Below, piece by piece: positions 1 to 12,658 of a stretch of DNA of 64,000 bases. The notes beneath the pieces are model-generated. The model searched no databases, was not told the origin of the DNA, and saw nothing but the letters and a program-made list of their open reading frames with translations. Within the stretch, counting starts at the first letter, position 1. Every line of letters begins with the position of its first letter. A program made the position numbers and the translations under genes. Source of the stretch: Mesaphorura yosii (taxonomy: Eukaryota; Arthropoda; Collembola; Poduromorpha; Tullbergiidae); the NCBI GenBank assembly GCA_009869945.1, contig WIXG01000019.1, forward strand, positions 124,001-188,000, written 5' to 3'.

Positions 1-782
1 GAGCGAGAATTCTTGCAGCTATGGGCCACCTTCCAGCGCAGGTAAGCTGAAGAATTACTTGCAATTATCTGATCACGGTGCAACTTTAATGTGCGATTGG
101 TTTAGAGCGTACGTTGAACTCGTGCGTGCCGCCCGAGGCACTGAACTCACTCCAATTGTCTGGGCTTCCAACTTGCTCGTCCAAGAAAATATTGAGAACA
201 TTTTGGACCCGGAGAGATACATAGTTCACTTCCGAAACAGCGGTCGCGATCGTTCGCTCGCCGCTATTCTTGACAAAGGCTACCGAGTCGTCTTTTCCAA
301 TCGCGATGCGTGGCAGTTTGACTGTGGGTTCGGAGATTGGGTAAGAAAAGGAGGAGACTTGGGTTGTACTTGTCTGGTACTCGGGACTCGGAGCTATACG
401 CTTGATTTATTTGCAGATGGGTGAGGGTCGTGGATCTTGCGGTGGCTACAAAACTTGGCAGCGAGTATACGATAACAATCCACTCCGTGTGATTGCTCAA
501 CTGAATACAACCGAGGAAATTGACTTGCAACCGGGACAAATCATTGGCGGTGAAGCGGCGCTGTGGTCTGAGCAAGTCGACGAAATGGGATTGGAGGCGA
601 AGGTCTGGCCACGAGGAGCTGCCCTTGCCGAGCGCCTGTGGGCGAATCCCTTCTCATCCTGGAGAGATGCTGCTGACCGGCTCATTCATCACAGAGAACG
701 ACTCGTGAAACGTGGAATCTTTGCGGACCGCCTTCAACCAGAATGGTGCCTTCAGAATCAGGGACGCTGCTCATCAAACTAA
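1..782 (+). CDS. beta-N-acetylhexosaminidase, GH20, insect type (3' part)
   Basis: Only the C-terminal part is in the window. Three exons are visible: 1-41, 106-340 and 417-782 (stop). The enzyme removes terminal GlcNAc from chito-oligosaccharides or N-glycans. Seen in sequence: the GH20 C-terminal blocks FDCGFGDW, GGEAALWSEQVD and WPRGAALAERLW, followed by the closing PEWCLQNQGRC segment typical of the insect chitooligosaccharidolytic/Fdl group. The catalytic Asp-Glu pair lies upstream, outside the window. Exon junctions keep frame (phase 2, then 0). A likely AATAAA polyadenylation signal is at 798-803. The gene converges on MAD1. Whether it is a chitinolytic NAG or an Fdl-like N-glycan enzyme cannot be decided from this fragment. 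Confidence 0.93.
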
Positions 783-1239
783 ATTGCCAAACCATAAAAT
801 AAATCATTTTTCGTTGCAGAAAGAAATATGACTAAAATATTAGGTTGCTGTTGAACGAGGAATTTCACCATAACGTATTCCACTGGGCAGATTTCTCACC
901 AAGATTTCGTGCAATTAAATTATTTCACCCTTTTGTAATCCTGCAGCTTTATTCGTTCAAAACTTGCAAAACACCGACGGTTTTAGGAACTTTTCTTGTA
1001 TTTAAATCTAAGACATACATACCAAAGTGACTTAATCATTTTACATTTTCTTACTCAGTAGTAGAAATAGAAAATAAGCTTGTGATTTAAATTTGGGAAA
1101 CTCACCATTCGTCTTTGTATTCTAAACCTTAAACATACCTTACAAATAAATACAATGATTGTTAAGACCTAATCAAGTGTTGAAAACTAATTAAACTAAA
1201 TCATACAATGCCAGGCTGCTGACTGTTCAGCTTGATTGC
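783..1239. other. intergenic between convergent genes
   Basis: AT-rich sequence between the 3' ends of the hexosaminidase and MAD1. It holds the probable poly(A) signal of the first gene. I see no gene here. Confidence 0.6.
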
Positions 1240-4200
1240 TTAATCAGAGTCAATCATAATGACGTCTTCCGGTTCGTCACTTTCTTCGTCCTCCTCGTCG
1301 ACGTCGCGGTCACCGCCTTCGTCGTGGTCGTCTTGTTCCTCTTCGCCGTAATCGTCTTCATCATTATCTTCATCTTCCTCCTGTTCTTCCTCACTGCTCT
1401 CGCTATCTCTCCCGCCTCGTTGCTGCAGCTCCTGCTTTCTTCTGCCTTGGCCTTGGCTTGGATATTGCTGCATTCGGGTGCCTCCCGTGGCCATTGAAAC
1501 TGATGCGGGAAGCTGACTTAACTGACCCTGGCCTTGGCTGCTAGAAGACTGGCTGAATCGTCCTCCATCTTGTGAGTAAGTGATTGTGACTGATGCGAGG
1601 AATGAAGGAATGGATCCTTCCCTCAGGAGGAATCTGTCAATGTCATCCCGAAAGTGCTCCAAAACAGGCGTCTCCAACAGCATCATGTCACTATTCTCGG
1701 CCTCCTGCGTTAATTGCACATAAATTAAATCAACGCAATGACAAGACTCAGAAATCTGTAACTATACGTATGCATTGATTTAGAATTCTGAACAAAAGCA
1801 AACGGAATTTAAGCAATGTACGCTTGGTAGCTGATTTAATTAACGTCACTTACTTGGAAAATGAACAAATCGTCGGGAGAGGTCGAACTGATGCTCTGGA
1901 GTCTGATTTGGGATTGAGGTTCACGGATAAGCGTCACGTAGAATCCGAAAAGCTTGGTGCAAGCTTGCTGCAGTTGAACGGTTTCATAATTGTATGCTTC
2001 CGTTAGAATTTCATGCTTTCGCTCCAACGCACGGAGATCGTCTTCTAGTTCTAGACAACAAAATGAAGAAGTTAACGGGACTTGCTTCAGATCACAGAAG
2101 GCGAACAGACGTAAAATGTAAAGGTTACGTTTCTTTTCCATGAAATTGGATCCAGTGCTTGGCAGAGATAAAGTTGCCTCGTCATATTTCCGCAGTTTCT
2201 CTTTCAAGTCTTCGTTTTCTTTAAGGCACTCCTTTAGACGAGCATCGAGGGACAGCATCGAAGGATTGTTCGCCAATGACACAATTTTTATTCCGACTGT
2301 GCCGTCCTCCTGGGCACCTGAAATGTTTTGGGATAACGTCTCATTTTGGCGATGGGCGTTTTCCAATCTAAGGTAGGCATAAACACAATTATTACTTGTA
2401 AAACAAGGCTACAATTTCCAAATTTTGACTAAAGCTTCGTACTCTGCTCGAAGGCTCTCCATAAGCACGGCCTTCGCTTCACAATCCGGACAAGTCTTTC
2501 TCTGTTCTTCGTTAATCATGGCTTCATATCCGGAAATGATTTCCTCCAAGTTTTGAATCCGCGTTTTTAAAGGTTCGGAGATCTGACCTTCGAATTCCTT
2601 CTCGTATGACTCCTTGAGATCTTTCAGTCCATCACGATCCTGATAGCAAGCAACGAATTAAAGTTTACAAATTCGTTGGCTGCATACATACTTAATTTAA
2701 TCATATGAAAAATTACTTTCACAAGAAGAAACAACCGTTTGGATAATTTCTTCGCCTCAGTCGATAGTTTATTGTTATCCGCTTTCCACCGCTTCAGTTC
2801 GTCACGAAGACACAAAAGTTCATTCTGAAGTTTGGTGGAATTGCGCATGACGTTGTCTAACCTAAAAGAACAACAACAGACCCAATGATTAATGATGAAG
2901 GCAATCAAAGTTTGCAGTGCGTTCCCACTCACTCTAACTTTAAAGTTGTATTGTCATGCTTCATTTCCACCATCAAAGATTGCGTTTGACGCAATGACGA
3001 CTCAAATGCAAGAGGAGTGTTGCAGTTGTAGTCGAGCTTCGAAATAATTTCTTTGAGTGTCCGTAATTCGCTCTTCACACTATCGCGCTCGGCTTCCACC
3101 TTCCCTTTTTCGGCCCCTTCTTGTCTTAAGAACGCAATTTGATTTTCCAGTGATGTAATTTCTTCATGCAGAATCATTTCCGAACGAATGGTGGACCTGT
3201 ACCAACACAACACATGCAAGTTAGTCACTTTTTGGCAGATAAGGAGAAGTGTCTAGCGGCGTACCTCAAGATTTCGTTTTCAGCCTTCGTCATCTCCAGT
3301 GCTTTGGTCAGAGTGTAGTTGTTGGATTGCTCCTTGACGTACAGATTCTCAAATTTCTTTACTCTTTCCTCTAAGGCACAAAGTTCAGCATTCGAACTCG
3401 CAGTAGCAGTCTCATTTGTCACTGCCACTTGCTGGTATTTAATGGCATCAATTTGTGCGGTTTTGAGTTCGGCTTGACATCTTTCCAGTTGAGACTTTGC
3501 CAGCTTCAGCTGGTCTTGATAAATCTGACTATCTATGATCCATTTCTCAGCCCCTTTCTCAGTGTCATTATATTCTGTCTGAAGCTTCTTCAGAATCTTT
3601 TCTGATTCAATTTGTTCCTGTCAAAAGTAATCACTAATTAGTCGGTTATATTCAACAAATGCTTCAATGACAATCGCCCTGGTTTTCTACCTCGTGCAGT
3701 TTCTGCCTGAGGTCAACATTTTCTTTCTTAAGTTCGGCGAGCTGCTCCTCCGCAGCAGCAAAGTTTGTGTTGTACGCTTCCCTCTGCTGTCTCAAACTGC
3801 TGGATAATTCGGTTTCTCGATTCAGCGACTGCTCTAACTTAGTTTCCAGTAGTACAACCTATGAATAACAGCCGAAATAAAATGTTAAATCACAAATACT
3901 GGATTTAGTAATCTCTGAGATCAAACGTGTACCCTGTCGTCCGCATCTTTCAGTTTCGTTTTAGATTCGGCTTCACTTTGTTCGAACCAGATTAGTTTTT
4001 CGTTAAATGTCTTCTTGGCGATATTACTCGCTTGTTCTAATTTTGTACATGTAGTCCGAGAGTCAATTAGCTCTGCTTGAGTCTGGCGTAATAATTTCTC
4101 CAACTCACCTGAACAGGAATACAACAGTTGATCATCTTATCTTACTGGTGAAAGTTCGTATTATATATACGTAAACTTTAATGCTTACTTATTCTAGCTC

Positions 4201-4573
4201 GATAGACTTCTGGATCCACTTCGTCAGCTTCGTGTGGGTAAATGGAAGTCCGTCTTCTCTTGAGCAGTGGTGATGACGCGAGAAGCCCGAGGGTCGCAGA
4301 AGGGCTGTTTAGTAGAAGTGATTGGTCGGCGCCCCCACCGTAGAATGTGTCATCGTTAAAATTAAGCTTCATTGTCACTCCCTCCATGCTTGTCTTGGTT
4401 TTTGGAGACGCTCTGGGGTGGAAAATGGATTTCTTCTTCTCCAAATTGGCTAAGTACTTTGATATTGGGGTTTCATCTCCTTTGGCGGGCTGGGGCTGAC
4501 TCCTGCTCGGCTGTCCTGTCGGTGGAGGATTCATTTTTTCGTGTAGTAACACACAACTGAACTCAAAATTCAT
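1240..4573 (-). CDS. Mad1: spindle assembly checkpoint protein MAD1
   Basis: A coiled-coil kinetochore scaffold that recruits MAD2. About nine exons run from 4573 to 1240; the first is about 4573-4189, the second 4108-3933 and the last 1704-1240. Translation starts at 4573 or 4534; both ATGs are in frame. After a disordered Pro/Ser-rich N-terminus comes a long Glu/Lys/Leu/Gln heptad region. Near 2256-2296 the segment IKIVSLANNP matches the MAD2-interaction motif (human KVLHMSLNP). The C-terminal RWD-like domain is clear: LFGFYVTLIREPQSQIRL, then MMLLETPVLEHF and GSIPSFLASVTI, matching the vertebrate MAD1 C-terminus. The human RLK (Bub1-binding) position appears to read ERK here. Beyond the family's usual end the protein has a Gln/Ser-rich stretch and a very acidic tail. 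It is divergently paired with DDB2. Confidence 0.92.
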
Positions 4574-5188
4574 GAACCTCGCCGAGTTCCTTGAGGTTTT
4601 TCAGGGTTTGCTGTTCCAGGCCGTCATTGGCTGTTGGCTCGTAATTATCAGTTTAATTATTCGGACAATTAGTTAATTACCCCTGTTGGTGGAATTGACA
4701 CTTTACTCCACGTAGAATCATACAACCAACTGCCGAATTTTAGCGACACAAGTACAATCGAAAATCAAAACACAAATGTTGTGAGTATACGCGTGAGGAC
4801 AAGGAAAAGAGCGAAGCAAAAATCCGAAACAGCGTAGCGCGCATTGTTCATTGGATTGTGTGATCGGGTCATTGTTTTTCTTTGTGACCTTTTTACATTA
4901 AGTACATTAAGTAGTTGACAGTTGATTCTATACTGTACCTAATAAACTAATCGCTAATTTCTTAAGTTGACTAAGGTTCTATCGTCAGCCATCTAAGGAA
5001 CTTTAGTCTCAGGGCCCTGATAAGAATCTGAGCGAAGGATCATTGATGGTAAGTCAACATCAACATCCATGGTGTGACTTGAGCTATTTTATAGTCGATT
5101 CAGTTCCTTAGGTTCTAGGCGAGAGAATTCGATGCTACCCTTGGGATATACTGGTACGATTGAATTTTATCCACACTGACCTGGCAAG
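4574..5188. promoter_or_regulatory. shared intergenic region, MAD1/DDB2 head-to-head
   Basis: About 615 bp separate the two divergent start codons, so both promoters and 5' UTRs should lie here. I see no TATA box that I would defend. An open stretch on the minus strand around 4565-4640 has no upstream ATG and looks like 5' UTR. Confidence 0.5.
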
Positions 5189-7157
5189 ATGGCCAAAACG
5201 CGCAAACCCAACACCACGACACCCGAAAAGGGGGATGAATGGAAGACGAAAACAAGTATTATACTTCATCTAAATGCACTGGAGTACAACAGACCGACTA
5301 ATTTCACGTTCCACAGTCAACAGGTTAGTTAGAGCACGAGCAATTCCAATCTTTCCAGCTTTTATCCACAAGTTAATGTATTAGTGTTACTTGTGACGCA
5401 GATCAGGAAGTCAGTGGTGAAAGCATATCTGCCTAGATTTGAACTGTTCGACCTCTCCACTTTCGGGCACAGAGTTACGAGCATATCATGGAATCAAAAT
5501 GAGCAGGAAATGTACACTGTTGGTGCTGGAGACAAGTATGGCAATTTTCTCGTTCTGAAGGGTAGTGCAGCAGGGGGAAATACCAGCTTTTTGCAAGCGT
5601 TTCAGAAAGATGGGGTAACAGAAGCTAATTCAATAAGAATTTAGATATCTATATTATTCCTCTTGAATCTTTACGTAAGCCTGTTCTCACAGATTGGAGT
5701 AGGTGACACCATAACCGGTATCAAGTTCCAGTCCAACGAAGATGTAATTCTGACTGGAATACTTGGCCAGGTGCTCAAGATAAACATGACTACGAAACGG
5801 GAGCAAGTGTTTCATGACTTTCAAGATTACATGTAAGAATTCTACGACACACTTTTAAGCTGAAGTTAGCACTACTTGACAACTGTTTAAACTGACCGAT
5901 CTTCAGGCGTTGGTTTACCGCTCTGGATCTCTCCAATAAATCCGGCACTGTCATTGCTGGTGACACAAATGGTGAGCCTATCAGTCGATTATTTCGTTCA
6001 TTTATTTTCTGGGGTTCCTACGACTAGTGAACTAATACCTGTCGTTTCTGAAGGAATGTGTCACCTGTTCAGTGCTCAAGGAGAATTGGTTACAAAAGAA
6101 CGAGTTCACAAGTCGAAGGTCCTCCATTGTGAATTTAATCACATGTATGTTTAGTTTTTTGGTTTCTAAACTGAGGAATCTTTTAAATCCTTTAATAAAA
6201 ATATTGTCGAATGTGTTTTACAGGATGCCACATCTGCTCGCTACGGCAGGCCTAGATCGCAAAGTAAAATTATTTGATCTCAGAAAATTCAAGGCTGAAA
6301 GCTGTTTGGAGATATTCGAACATAAAGTCGGGTGCAACATTGCGCGATTCAGGTAAGAACTGAAGTGTTGAGCAATTATATAGTCTAATGCATCTGAAAT
6401 ATCGTTGTTTTTGCTCATTCAACAGCCCTCAGGATGGTTCACGGTTATTAATCAATGATCAAAATGACGAGATCCGGATCTATCAGGGTCCACTCTGGCA
6501 TCACAGCCGAACTATTTCACACCCTCACAGACAGTTTCAGCATCTGACTCCTATTAAGGTATGTCATATGAAAATGGTGAACACTTGAATCTGCAACAAA
6601 CTAAGAAAATCTCTTCGACAGGCAAGCTGGCATCCGTTGAGTGAGGCGATAATGATCGGAACCTTCCCACTGGATAAAGAGGAAGTCAGAACAGTTAATT
6701 TTTATGATTCCGACACCGGTACCTTGATTCAAGAATGGCGCACACCACGAAATTTGATCACGAGCTTAAACGAAGCAAACCCACTCGGTGACATTATTGC
6801 GTCCAGCTCAGGTAAGAAACGTTTCACTATTTAAATTGGTTTGGCCATTTGGCATCGATATACATATCAATACCACATCATCCGAATTTCCGTTTCATTC
6901 CAGGGCACAATCTCGTACTCTGGGACGCGAGGAAAAGGGAGGCGGATGTAGAGTTGCTCAATTCCCAGGGCGTGCCTGTGGAAGTGGATTCAGCTCTACG
7001 CGGTGTCCTTAGAGGTGAACAATCGTCGAGCTCCAGGGGTCAGAAACGACGGCGACGCGATAACGATGACGCCGATGAGGGTACAAGTAGGCGTAGAGCA
7101 GCAGGAGGAGGTACGCAGTCGAAGAAAACGAAGTCACGCAAGACGGCTCGCAAATGA
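5189..7157 (+). CDS. DDB2: DNA damage-binding protein 2 (UV-DDB small subunit)
   Basis: WD40 protein that, with DDB1-CUL4, recognises UV photolesions in chromatin for nucleotide excision repair. Nine exons: 5189-5323, 5402-5614, 5693-5832, 5907-5971, 6054-6144, 6224-6352, 6426-6558, 6622-6811, 6904-7157. They total 1350 nt (449 residues) and all junctions keep frame. The diagnostic block [18 protein letters not shown] is present. Its FQH triad (6535-6543) is the hairpin that inserts into DNA at the lesion in vertebrate DDB2. A DWD-type motif FDLRK occurs in the repeat starting [16 protein letters not shown], and [15 protein letters not shown] matches the last blades. The C-terminus ends in a Lys/Arg-rich, NLS-like extension of about 60 residues after the propeller. 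Likely poly(A) signal at 7236-7241. Confidence 0.95.
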
Positions 7158-7332
7158 TGGTGCTCAAATTCAACATTTTTCTCTTTGTCTTTTCCCGTTT
7201 ATTTTTGTCAGCGAAAATTAACAAGAATTTTTGCCAATAAACTTCACACGCAACTCGCATTTAAAATCGAAACCTTTATTTACAAAATATACAGAATTAC
7301 CGACATCATTAGACATTTAACCGAAGCATATG

Positions 7333-7907
7333 TTAAGTAGATCTCTCATCCCCTCGGATGGCACGGTATTTCGCCATTTCAGCCGGGAACACATTCGTCA
7401 AGCTGACGAGGAGATTGGCTCGGAACCGGCGGTACGCGTCGATCTTTCCCCGAACTTCGTCGTTCTTGTTCATGGCCTTTTCCATGCAGTCCTTCGTGTA
7501 CAAGTGCGGATTTCTTCCGTTATCTATGTAACTGGAAGGAGTACGGGAACATTGTCAATGAGAAGCACATGAAGAGGTCATACCAAATTAATTTAATTAG
7601 TGCAACTTACTCGAACACTTCCAGCGGAACATGAATATCTTGGACCTGTGACTTGAGACGATCGATGTCTTGGAGACCCGTGACTACAGTTTGTCTACAG
7701 CATAAGACCGAGGTTACAAATTAGTCCTCCAAGTGACCAAGTGATTTTAATTACAGCGTCCAGTTATTAGAAAAGATCTTACATCTTCTGATTGAGTACA
7801 TTTTGTCCTTGAGGTTGGAAGTCGGAGACAATTATCTTGATTTGGCGTATGTTCTCGATAAACAGTTCCAGCTGAGCTTCCAAATTCTCCAAAGGTGAGC
7901 CGCTCAT
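7333..7907 (-). CDS. MED10: Mediator complex subunit 10
   Basis: Subunit of the Mediator middle module that bridges activators and RNA polymerase II. Three exons on the minus strand: 7907-7783, 7694-7611, 7531-7333, giving 135 residues, the usual family size. The N-terminal block LENLEAQLELFIENIRQI is followed by GLQDIDRLKSQVQDIHVPLEVF and then YIDNGRNPHLYTKDCME, all strongly MED10-like; the end AKYRAIRGDERST matches the family C-terminus (human YRSIRGEDHP). Splice signals are canonical. The gene converges on DDB2 with only about 175 bp between stop codons and diverges from IARS2. Confidence 0.95.
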
Positions 7908-8513
7908 GATGGCAGGAAATGTGGAGGATACGTGCCAATTAATTAATGTACTAATTGACTAATTGCAATTAAATCAGTACATTAAAGGCGGAACAGTAGT
8001 TTTTTCTACTGCCTGTTTACAGGGACGATTTCTATTTTTGTAATGTAATGGGAGCAGAAAAGCCAGTGGATGCCCGCAAGGAATCTATTGAAGGCGGAGT
8101 CGTACGTATTTAAAACTCAAAGCGAGAAGTTGCAGATATCCTTCAATAATAACAGAACGTGCTCGTGGCTCGTGCGGATAATTCGCAAATTCGTCAACAA
8201 AGCTATCATTTTCGTAATAAATTTATCGCCAACAGTCAAAAGTGCATCTGGACATTAGAGCAGTAACCATAGTGTATTCATATGTTTATTTTTAGCATGA
8301 AATTCAGGACCCACACCTCGGAAGAAAGCAGTGAGCTTGGAAGGAGTGAAAGTGTCTGTCCGCATGCGCATGTCTGGTTGGTAATGATTAGTTAATCGAC
8401 TAATCGAGATTCATGCAATGGTGTTAGTCACGGACAACATTGGGCTGATCATCTGAGAAGCAGTCAAGCAGTGTTGTGTCGCCGATCGAATTGTGCCAGA
8501 CAAACGTGTTAGG
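7908..8513. promoter_or_regulatory. shared intergenic region, MED10/IARS2 head-to-head
   Basis: About 600 bp between divergent start codons, expected to hold both promoters. A 21-codon ORF starting at 8048 is present but has no supporting similarity; it could be an upstream ORF or chance. Confidence 0.45.
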
Positions 8514-11500
8514 ATGTCAGCCCGCCTGGTTTTTTGCAAGTGTTGCCTGCAATCTTCGTCCCGTGTGTCGTCATACACCACAACACTCCACAATGGCCGA
8601 AGATTCCTGTCACGATCCACTGGATCTGCTGCACCAGCAACGAAGAAGTACCAGGAAACCCTGCTCCTGCCCAAGACCGAATTTCCCCTCAGAATACCGG
8701 CTGCGAAAAGGAAGCAGCATGAACTTGAGCTTGTTAAGGTACACACGAGCTAGGCACTAAATCGGTTTTGATGTTTCGAAACAAACTTTATCGGACATGT
8801 TTGCATTTAACAGAAACTGGAGTTAAACCAACTATACACTCTTCAAAAGTCTTGGAGGAGAGACAAGCCTGAATTCATCTTGCATGACGGCCCGCCTTAC
8901 GCGAACGGAGATCCACACATTGGCCATGCTGTTAATAAGGTAAAACCTCATATTTTCACTATTACATGGCCCTTGTTTAATAAATTTAAATTCTAATCAA
9001 TTTTCATGTCTGCAGATATTGAAGGACATCACAAATAGGTACAAGTTATTAAGGGGATTCCGCATAAATTATACGCCTGGCTGGGATTGTCACGGCTTGC
9101 CCATTGAACTTAAGACAATGAAGCAGCAACTGACAAAATTAAGCCACCGAGCCACACCAACTGATATCCGGGAAGCGGGTTAGTACTCTGAACAAAGAGA
9201 AGATTATTATTATTCTTGCTATGAAATAGTTTTAACTTTCTGTATGGAACAGCCAGGAAAGTCGCACGGGAGTCCATAGAAAAGCAGAAATCGGTGTTCC
9301 AGCGCTGGAACATATTGGCTGACTGGAATAATTCGTACCACACATATGACAAGCAGTACATTCAGGCTCAACTTAGACTGTTTTATTCGCTTTACGAAAA
9401 AGTAATTAAAATACGGCAAGTTAGAGCTCGGGATAAAAATCAATAGACATTTCTTTTTACATAGGGGTATATTTACAGATGTCTCAAGCCAATCTTCTGG
9501 TCACCGTCTAGTCAGTAAGTAAACCACGACTTTCACGCAGCTCATCTAGTCGGAAGACGGTGGAACAGAAGCTTGACTTCCTTACAGGTCGGCGTTAGCA
9601 GAAGCTGAACTGGAGTACAAATCAAACCACGAAAGTCTCGCTGTGTATCTTGGAGTGAGTTTGGATTTGAATCTGCAAGACTTTGCGTCCGCCGTCGGGT
9701 GCTCCTTGAAGGAAGATGTACCTTCTGGGTTTCTGTCTCAACCTGTCGAAGCAATAATCTGGACAACGACGCCTTGGTCTTTGCCTGCCAACAAGGCCAT
9801 TTGTTTCAATGAACGGGAAAAATATTCTGTCGTTTTTAAACCAGCCACACATCCTGAGAAACGCGCATTTTACGTGATCGCTTCCGACCAGGTTCCTCTG
9901 GTTGCGTCGACGTTAAATGTTGAGCTACGTGTCGTCGCTGAATTCAAAGGTGAGTCGTACACGACGACACAGCTGGCGTGGCGTGGGACTCCACATTGTT
10001 AATTACTTCTTTAGGGAGCCAACTTGTCAATCTAACGTACAATCACCCGTGGTTCGACAATGTCAAATGCCCATTTCTGCATGGCGATCACGTTCAAATG
10101 GACAAGGGCACTGGCCTTGTTCATACCGCCCCGGCTCATGGAAATGAGGACTATGTGATTGGTCTGAAGCACAATCTCGCTATTGTAAGGCTGGCTGCCA
10201 CGCACGACGCAATTGCTAGTACTTTACAAATACTTTACTAATTTGAACGGCAGGACTGTTTTATCAACGACGAAGGAAACTTCGACTCCAGACTGGACAG
10301 GTTGAGCGGACTGAGCGCCACGACGGCTGGAAATGCGACAATTGTGAAGCAGCTGGAACCAAAAATTATTCACCAAGAAAAATATATCCACTCGTATCCT
10401 TATGACTGGCGCACCAAGAAGCCAGTTATAGTCAAGACGAGTATGCAATGGTTCATCGACACAGAGAAACTGAAGACCCTTGCATCGGTAAGTTCTCAAC
10501 AAACTACGCTATTTGATGACATTTTGACGAGTCTGACTTGTACAACAATTTCCCTTTTAACAAACAGAACGCACTAAAGGAAATTGGGATATTTCCAAAA
10601 AATGTTCAAAATACAATGTTGAATCAAATCATGACAAGGCCTTTTTGGTGCATATCAAGGCAGAGGGTTTGGGGCGTCCCAATCCCCGTCCTATACGAGG
10701 AGAGTACAGGAGAGCCGCTAGTGAACAAGTAAGCAGCATTGGTATTACCATACTCAAGCTGTTTTAATTTAAACACCATACTGTGCAGAGACGTTATCGA
10801 AAAAGTGTGCGAAATGGTGGAAAAGACTGGAAATATTGACTGGTGGTGGACGAATCCGTCCTCTGAGCTCCTTAGAGGAGACCTCGCTGAAGGAAATTAC
10901 ACGAAAGGAAAAGTACGCCACCCTAGACAAAAATCATTTGTACTAGAAAGTGTCGTTTGATTGAGTAGCACAAACTATTTCTTTGTTAATGGCAGGACAT
11001 TTTCGACATTTGGTTTGACAGCGGTGTGTCCTGGCACACGTTAAATGACAAAGTGGCTGACTTGTACTTGGAAGGCTACGACCAATTCACAGGCTGGTTT
11101 CAGACGTCACTTTTGACTTCCCTGGCAGCCAGGGGAACTTCACCGTACAAGTAAGCGGACACTTTGACGAGGCACGTGACCAGTGTCTGAACCGAATTCC
11201 TCGTATTTGCCAGAAATCTCTTCGTACATGGATTTGTTGTTGATGCTGAAAACCGAAAGATGTCAAAATCCGTAGGCAATGTGATTGACCCAGCAGATAT
11301 TACCGACGGCAAGGGCGACTCAAGTAAAGCTTTGGGTGTTGACCCCTTAAGGTAAAACTGAAGACAACGAAGGAATTGAGTTGCTTTTATGAAGGAGTAA
11401 TAATTTTGAGTGCCCGTTCTCCGTTGTTCGGATGTATAGATGGTGGGTTGGGACGCAGGGCTCCGCAGACGGGGACAACATCAACTTGAGTACATCATTT

Positions 11501-12658
11501 TTACGTTCATCAGAAGAATCTGTCCAGAAGTTACGTTCCATCTTGCGCTTTCTGGTCAGCTTCGTTCAGGAAGACGCCATCGAGGCGTTGGACATCGATG
11601 ACATGGTGTACGAGGAATTGATGTACACGGATCAATACATGCTGGGCTTGCTGAACGAGTTTCAGAAATCGGTAATCAGTCGCTTCATTAACCTACGGAA
11701 GTAGCGGAAGATTGTGCCAGGGCCGCTTTCTATTTGTGATCATTGACAGGTCACTGCCGACTACGACGATTTCAGATATCACAGAGCCCTGACAAAAGCT
11801 TTACATTTTGCCACAACTGAAGTCTCCTCGCTTTATTTCACGTGGGTGAAGGACAGGTGAGCCATTCGAGTTTTGAACATAAGGTAGAAATTAATAACTG
11901 GCTGTCGATAAATTAACGTTGATTGTTGCCAGGCTTTATTGCGATTTGGAAGAAAGTGAAAGCAGAAAGTCAGCCATTTTTGTCCTGAATCAGCTTTACT
12001 TGACCCTCGTGAAAGTTCTCGCTCCTGCACTTCCGTTCCTTGCTGAGGAGTCCTTCATGCATTACAGCTCAGGTAAGAACTCATCTCAATAAACTGTCCG
12101 AGTCAAAGAGTTCATATTTTTGTTTAATATTTAGTTCAGGAATCTGTGTTCAAGTACCCATGGTTCACTGAGGAGAAAATGTGGGACAACCCGAATGTGA
12201 AAGCGATGATTGACTTGGCGCTGGATATTCGCACCAGCTTGAATCAAATCATTGGAGAAAACAACAGGAAACAAATTTGGGTTGAAATTATCTGCAACCA
12301 GAAGAACTTCAAGACGTTACAAGTTTTGCACCCTGACAAATGCACTTCTGAGTTGTGCGACATTCTGCAAGTGTCTGGAGTCGACCTGCAGTGCAACGAT
12401 CAGACCACTTTTCAAATAACTCCGTTCGGCGTGTCTCACAGCCTGAACGGCTTCTCTGTCGGTGTCTCCAAGACTGAATTGATGCAGTGCGCCCGGTGCC
12501 GTGAGTACTGCTGCCAGCCAGGAATCAGCGTATGCTCAAGGTGCCAAAGCGTGCTGAAGAGAGTCGACCAGAAAGGACACGCGCGAGAGGTACATGCGAC
12601 GACTGAAGAGGGGACGAACGATGTGCCGGAAAGAGGCACGGCAGGCGGAAGAACGTGA
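8514..12658 (+). CDS. IARS2: isoleucyl-tRNA synthetase, mitochondrial
   Basis: Class Ia synthetase that charges mitochondrial tRNA-Ile. Sixteen exons: 8514-8738, 8814-8939, 9016-9178, 9253-9401, 9465-9514, 9588-9949, 10015-10184, 10254-10486, 10568-10728, 10789-10912, 10995-11150, 11214-11351, 11440-11671, 11750-11856, 11933-12072, 12135-12658. They sum to 1019 residues, close to human IARS2. The N-terminus is rich in Arg/Ser/Cys with few acidic residues, consistent with a mitochondrial presequence. Motifs in order: [16 protein letters not shown] (HIGH), [23 protein letters not shown] (editing domain), [23 protein letters not shown] and [13 protein letters not shown] (KMSKS). The C-terminal domain ends with a four-Cys cluster, CARC then CSRC (a probable Zn site), as in bacterial/mitochondrial IleRS. 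Likely poly(A) signal at 12772-12777. Confidence 0.96.

Noticed and set aside
8048-8113. Short ORF (MGAEKPVDARKES...) followed by a donor-like GTACGT
   Set aside because: Only 21 codons with no downstream exon that continues it; treated as chance or an upstream ORF in the IARS2 leader.
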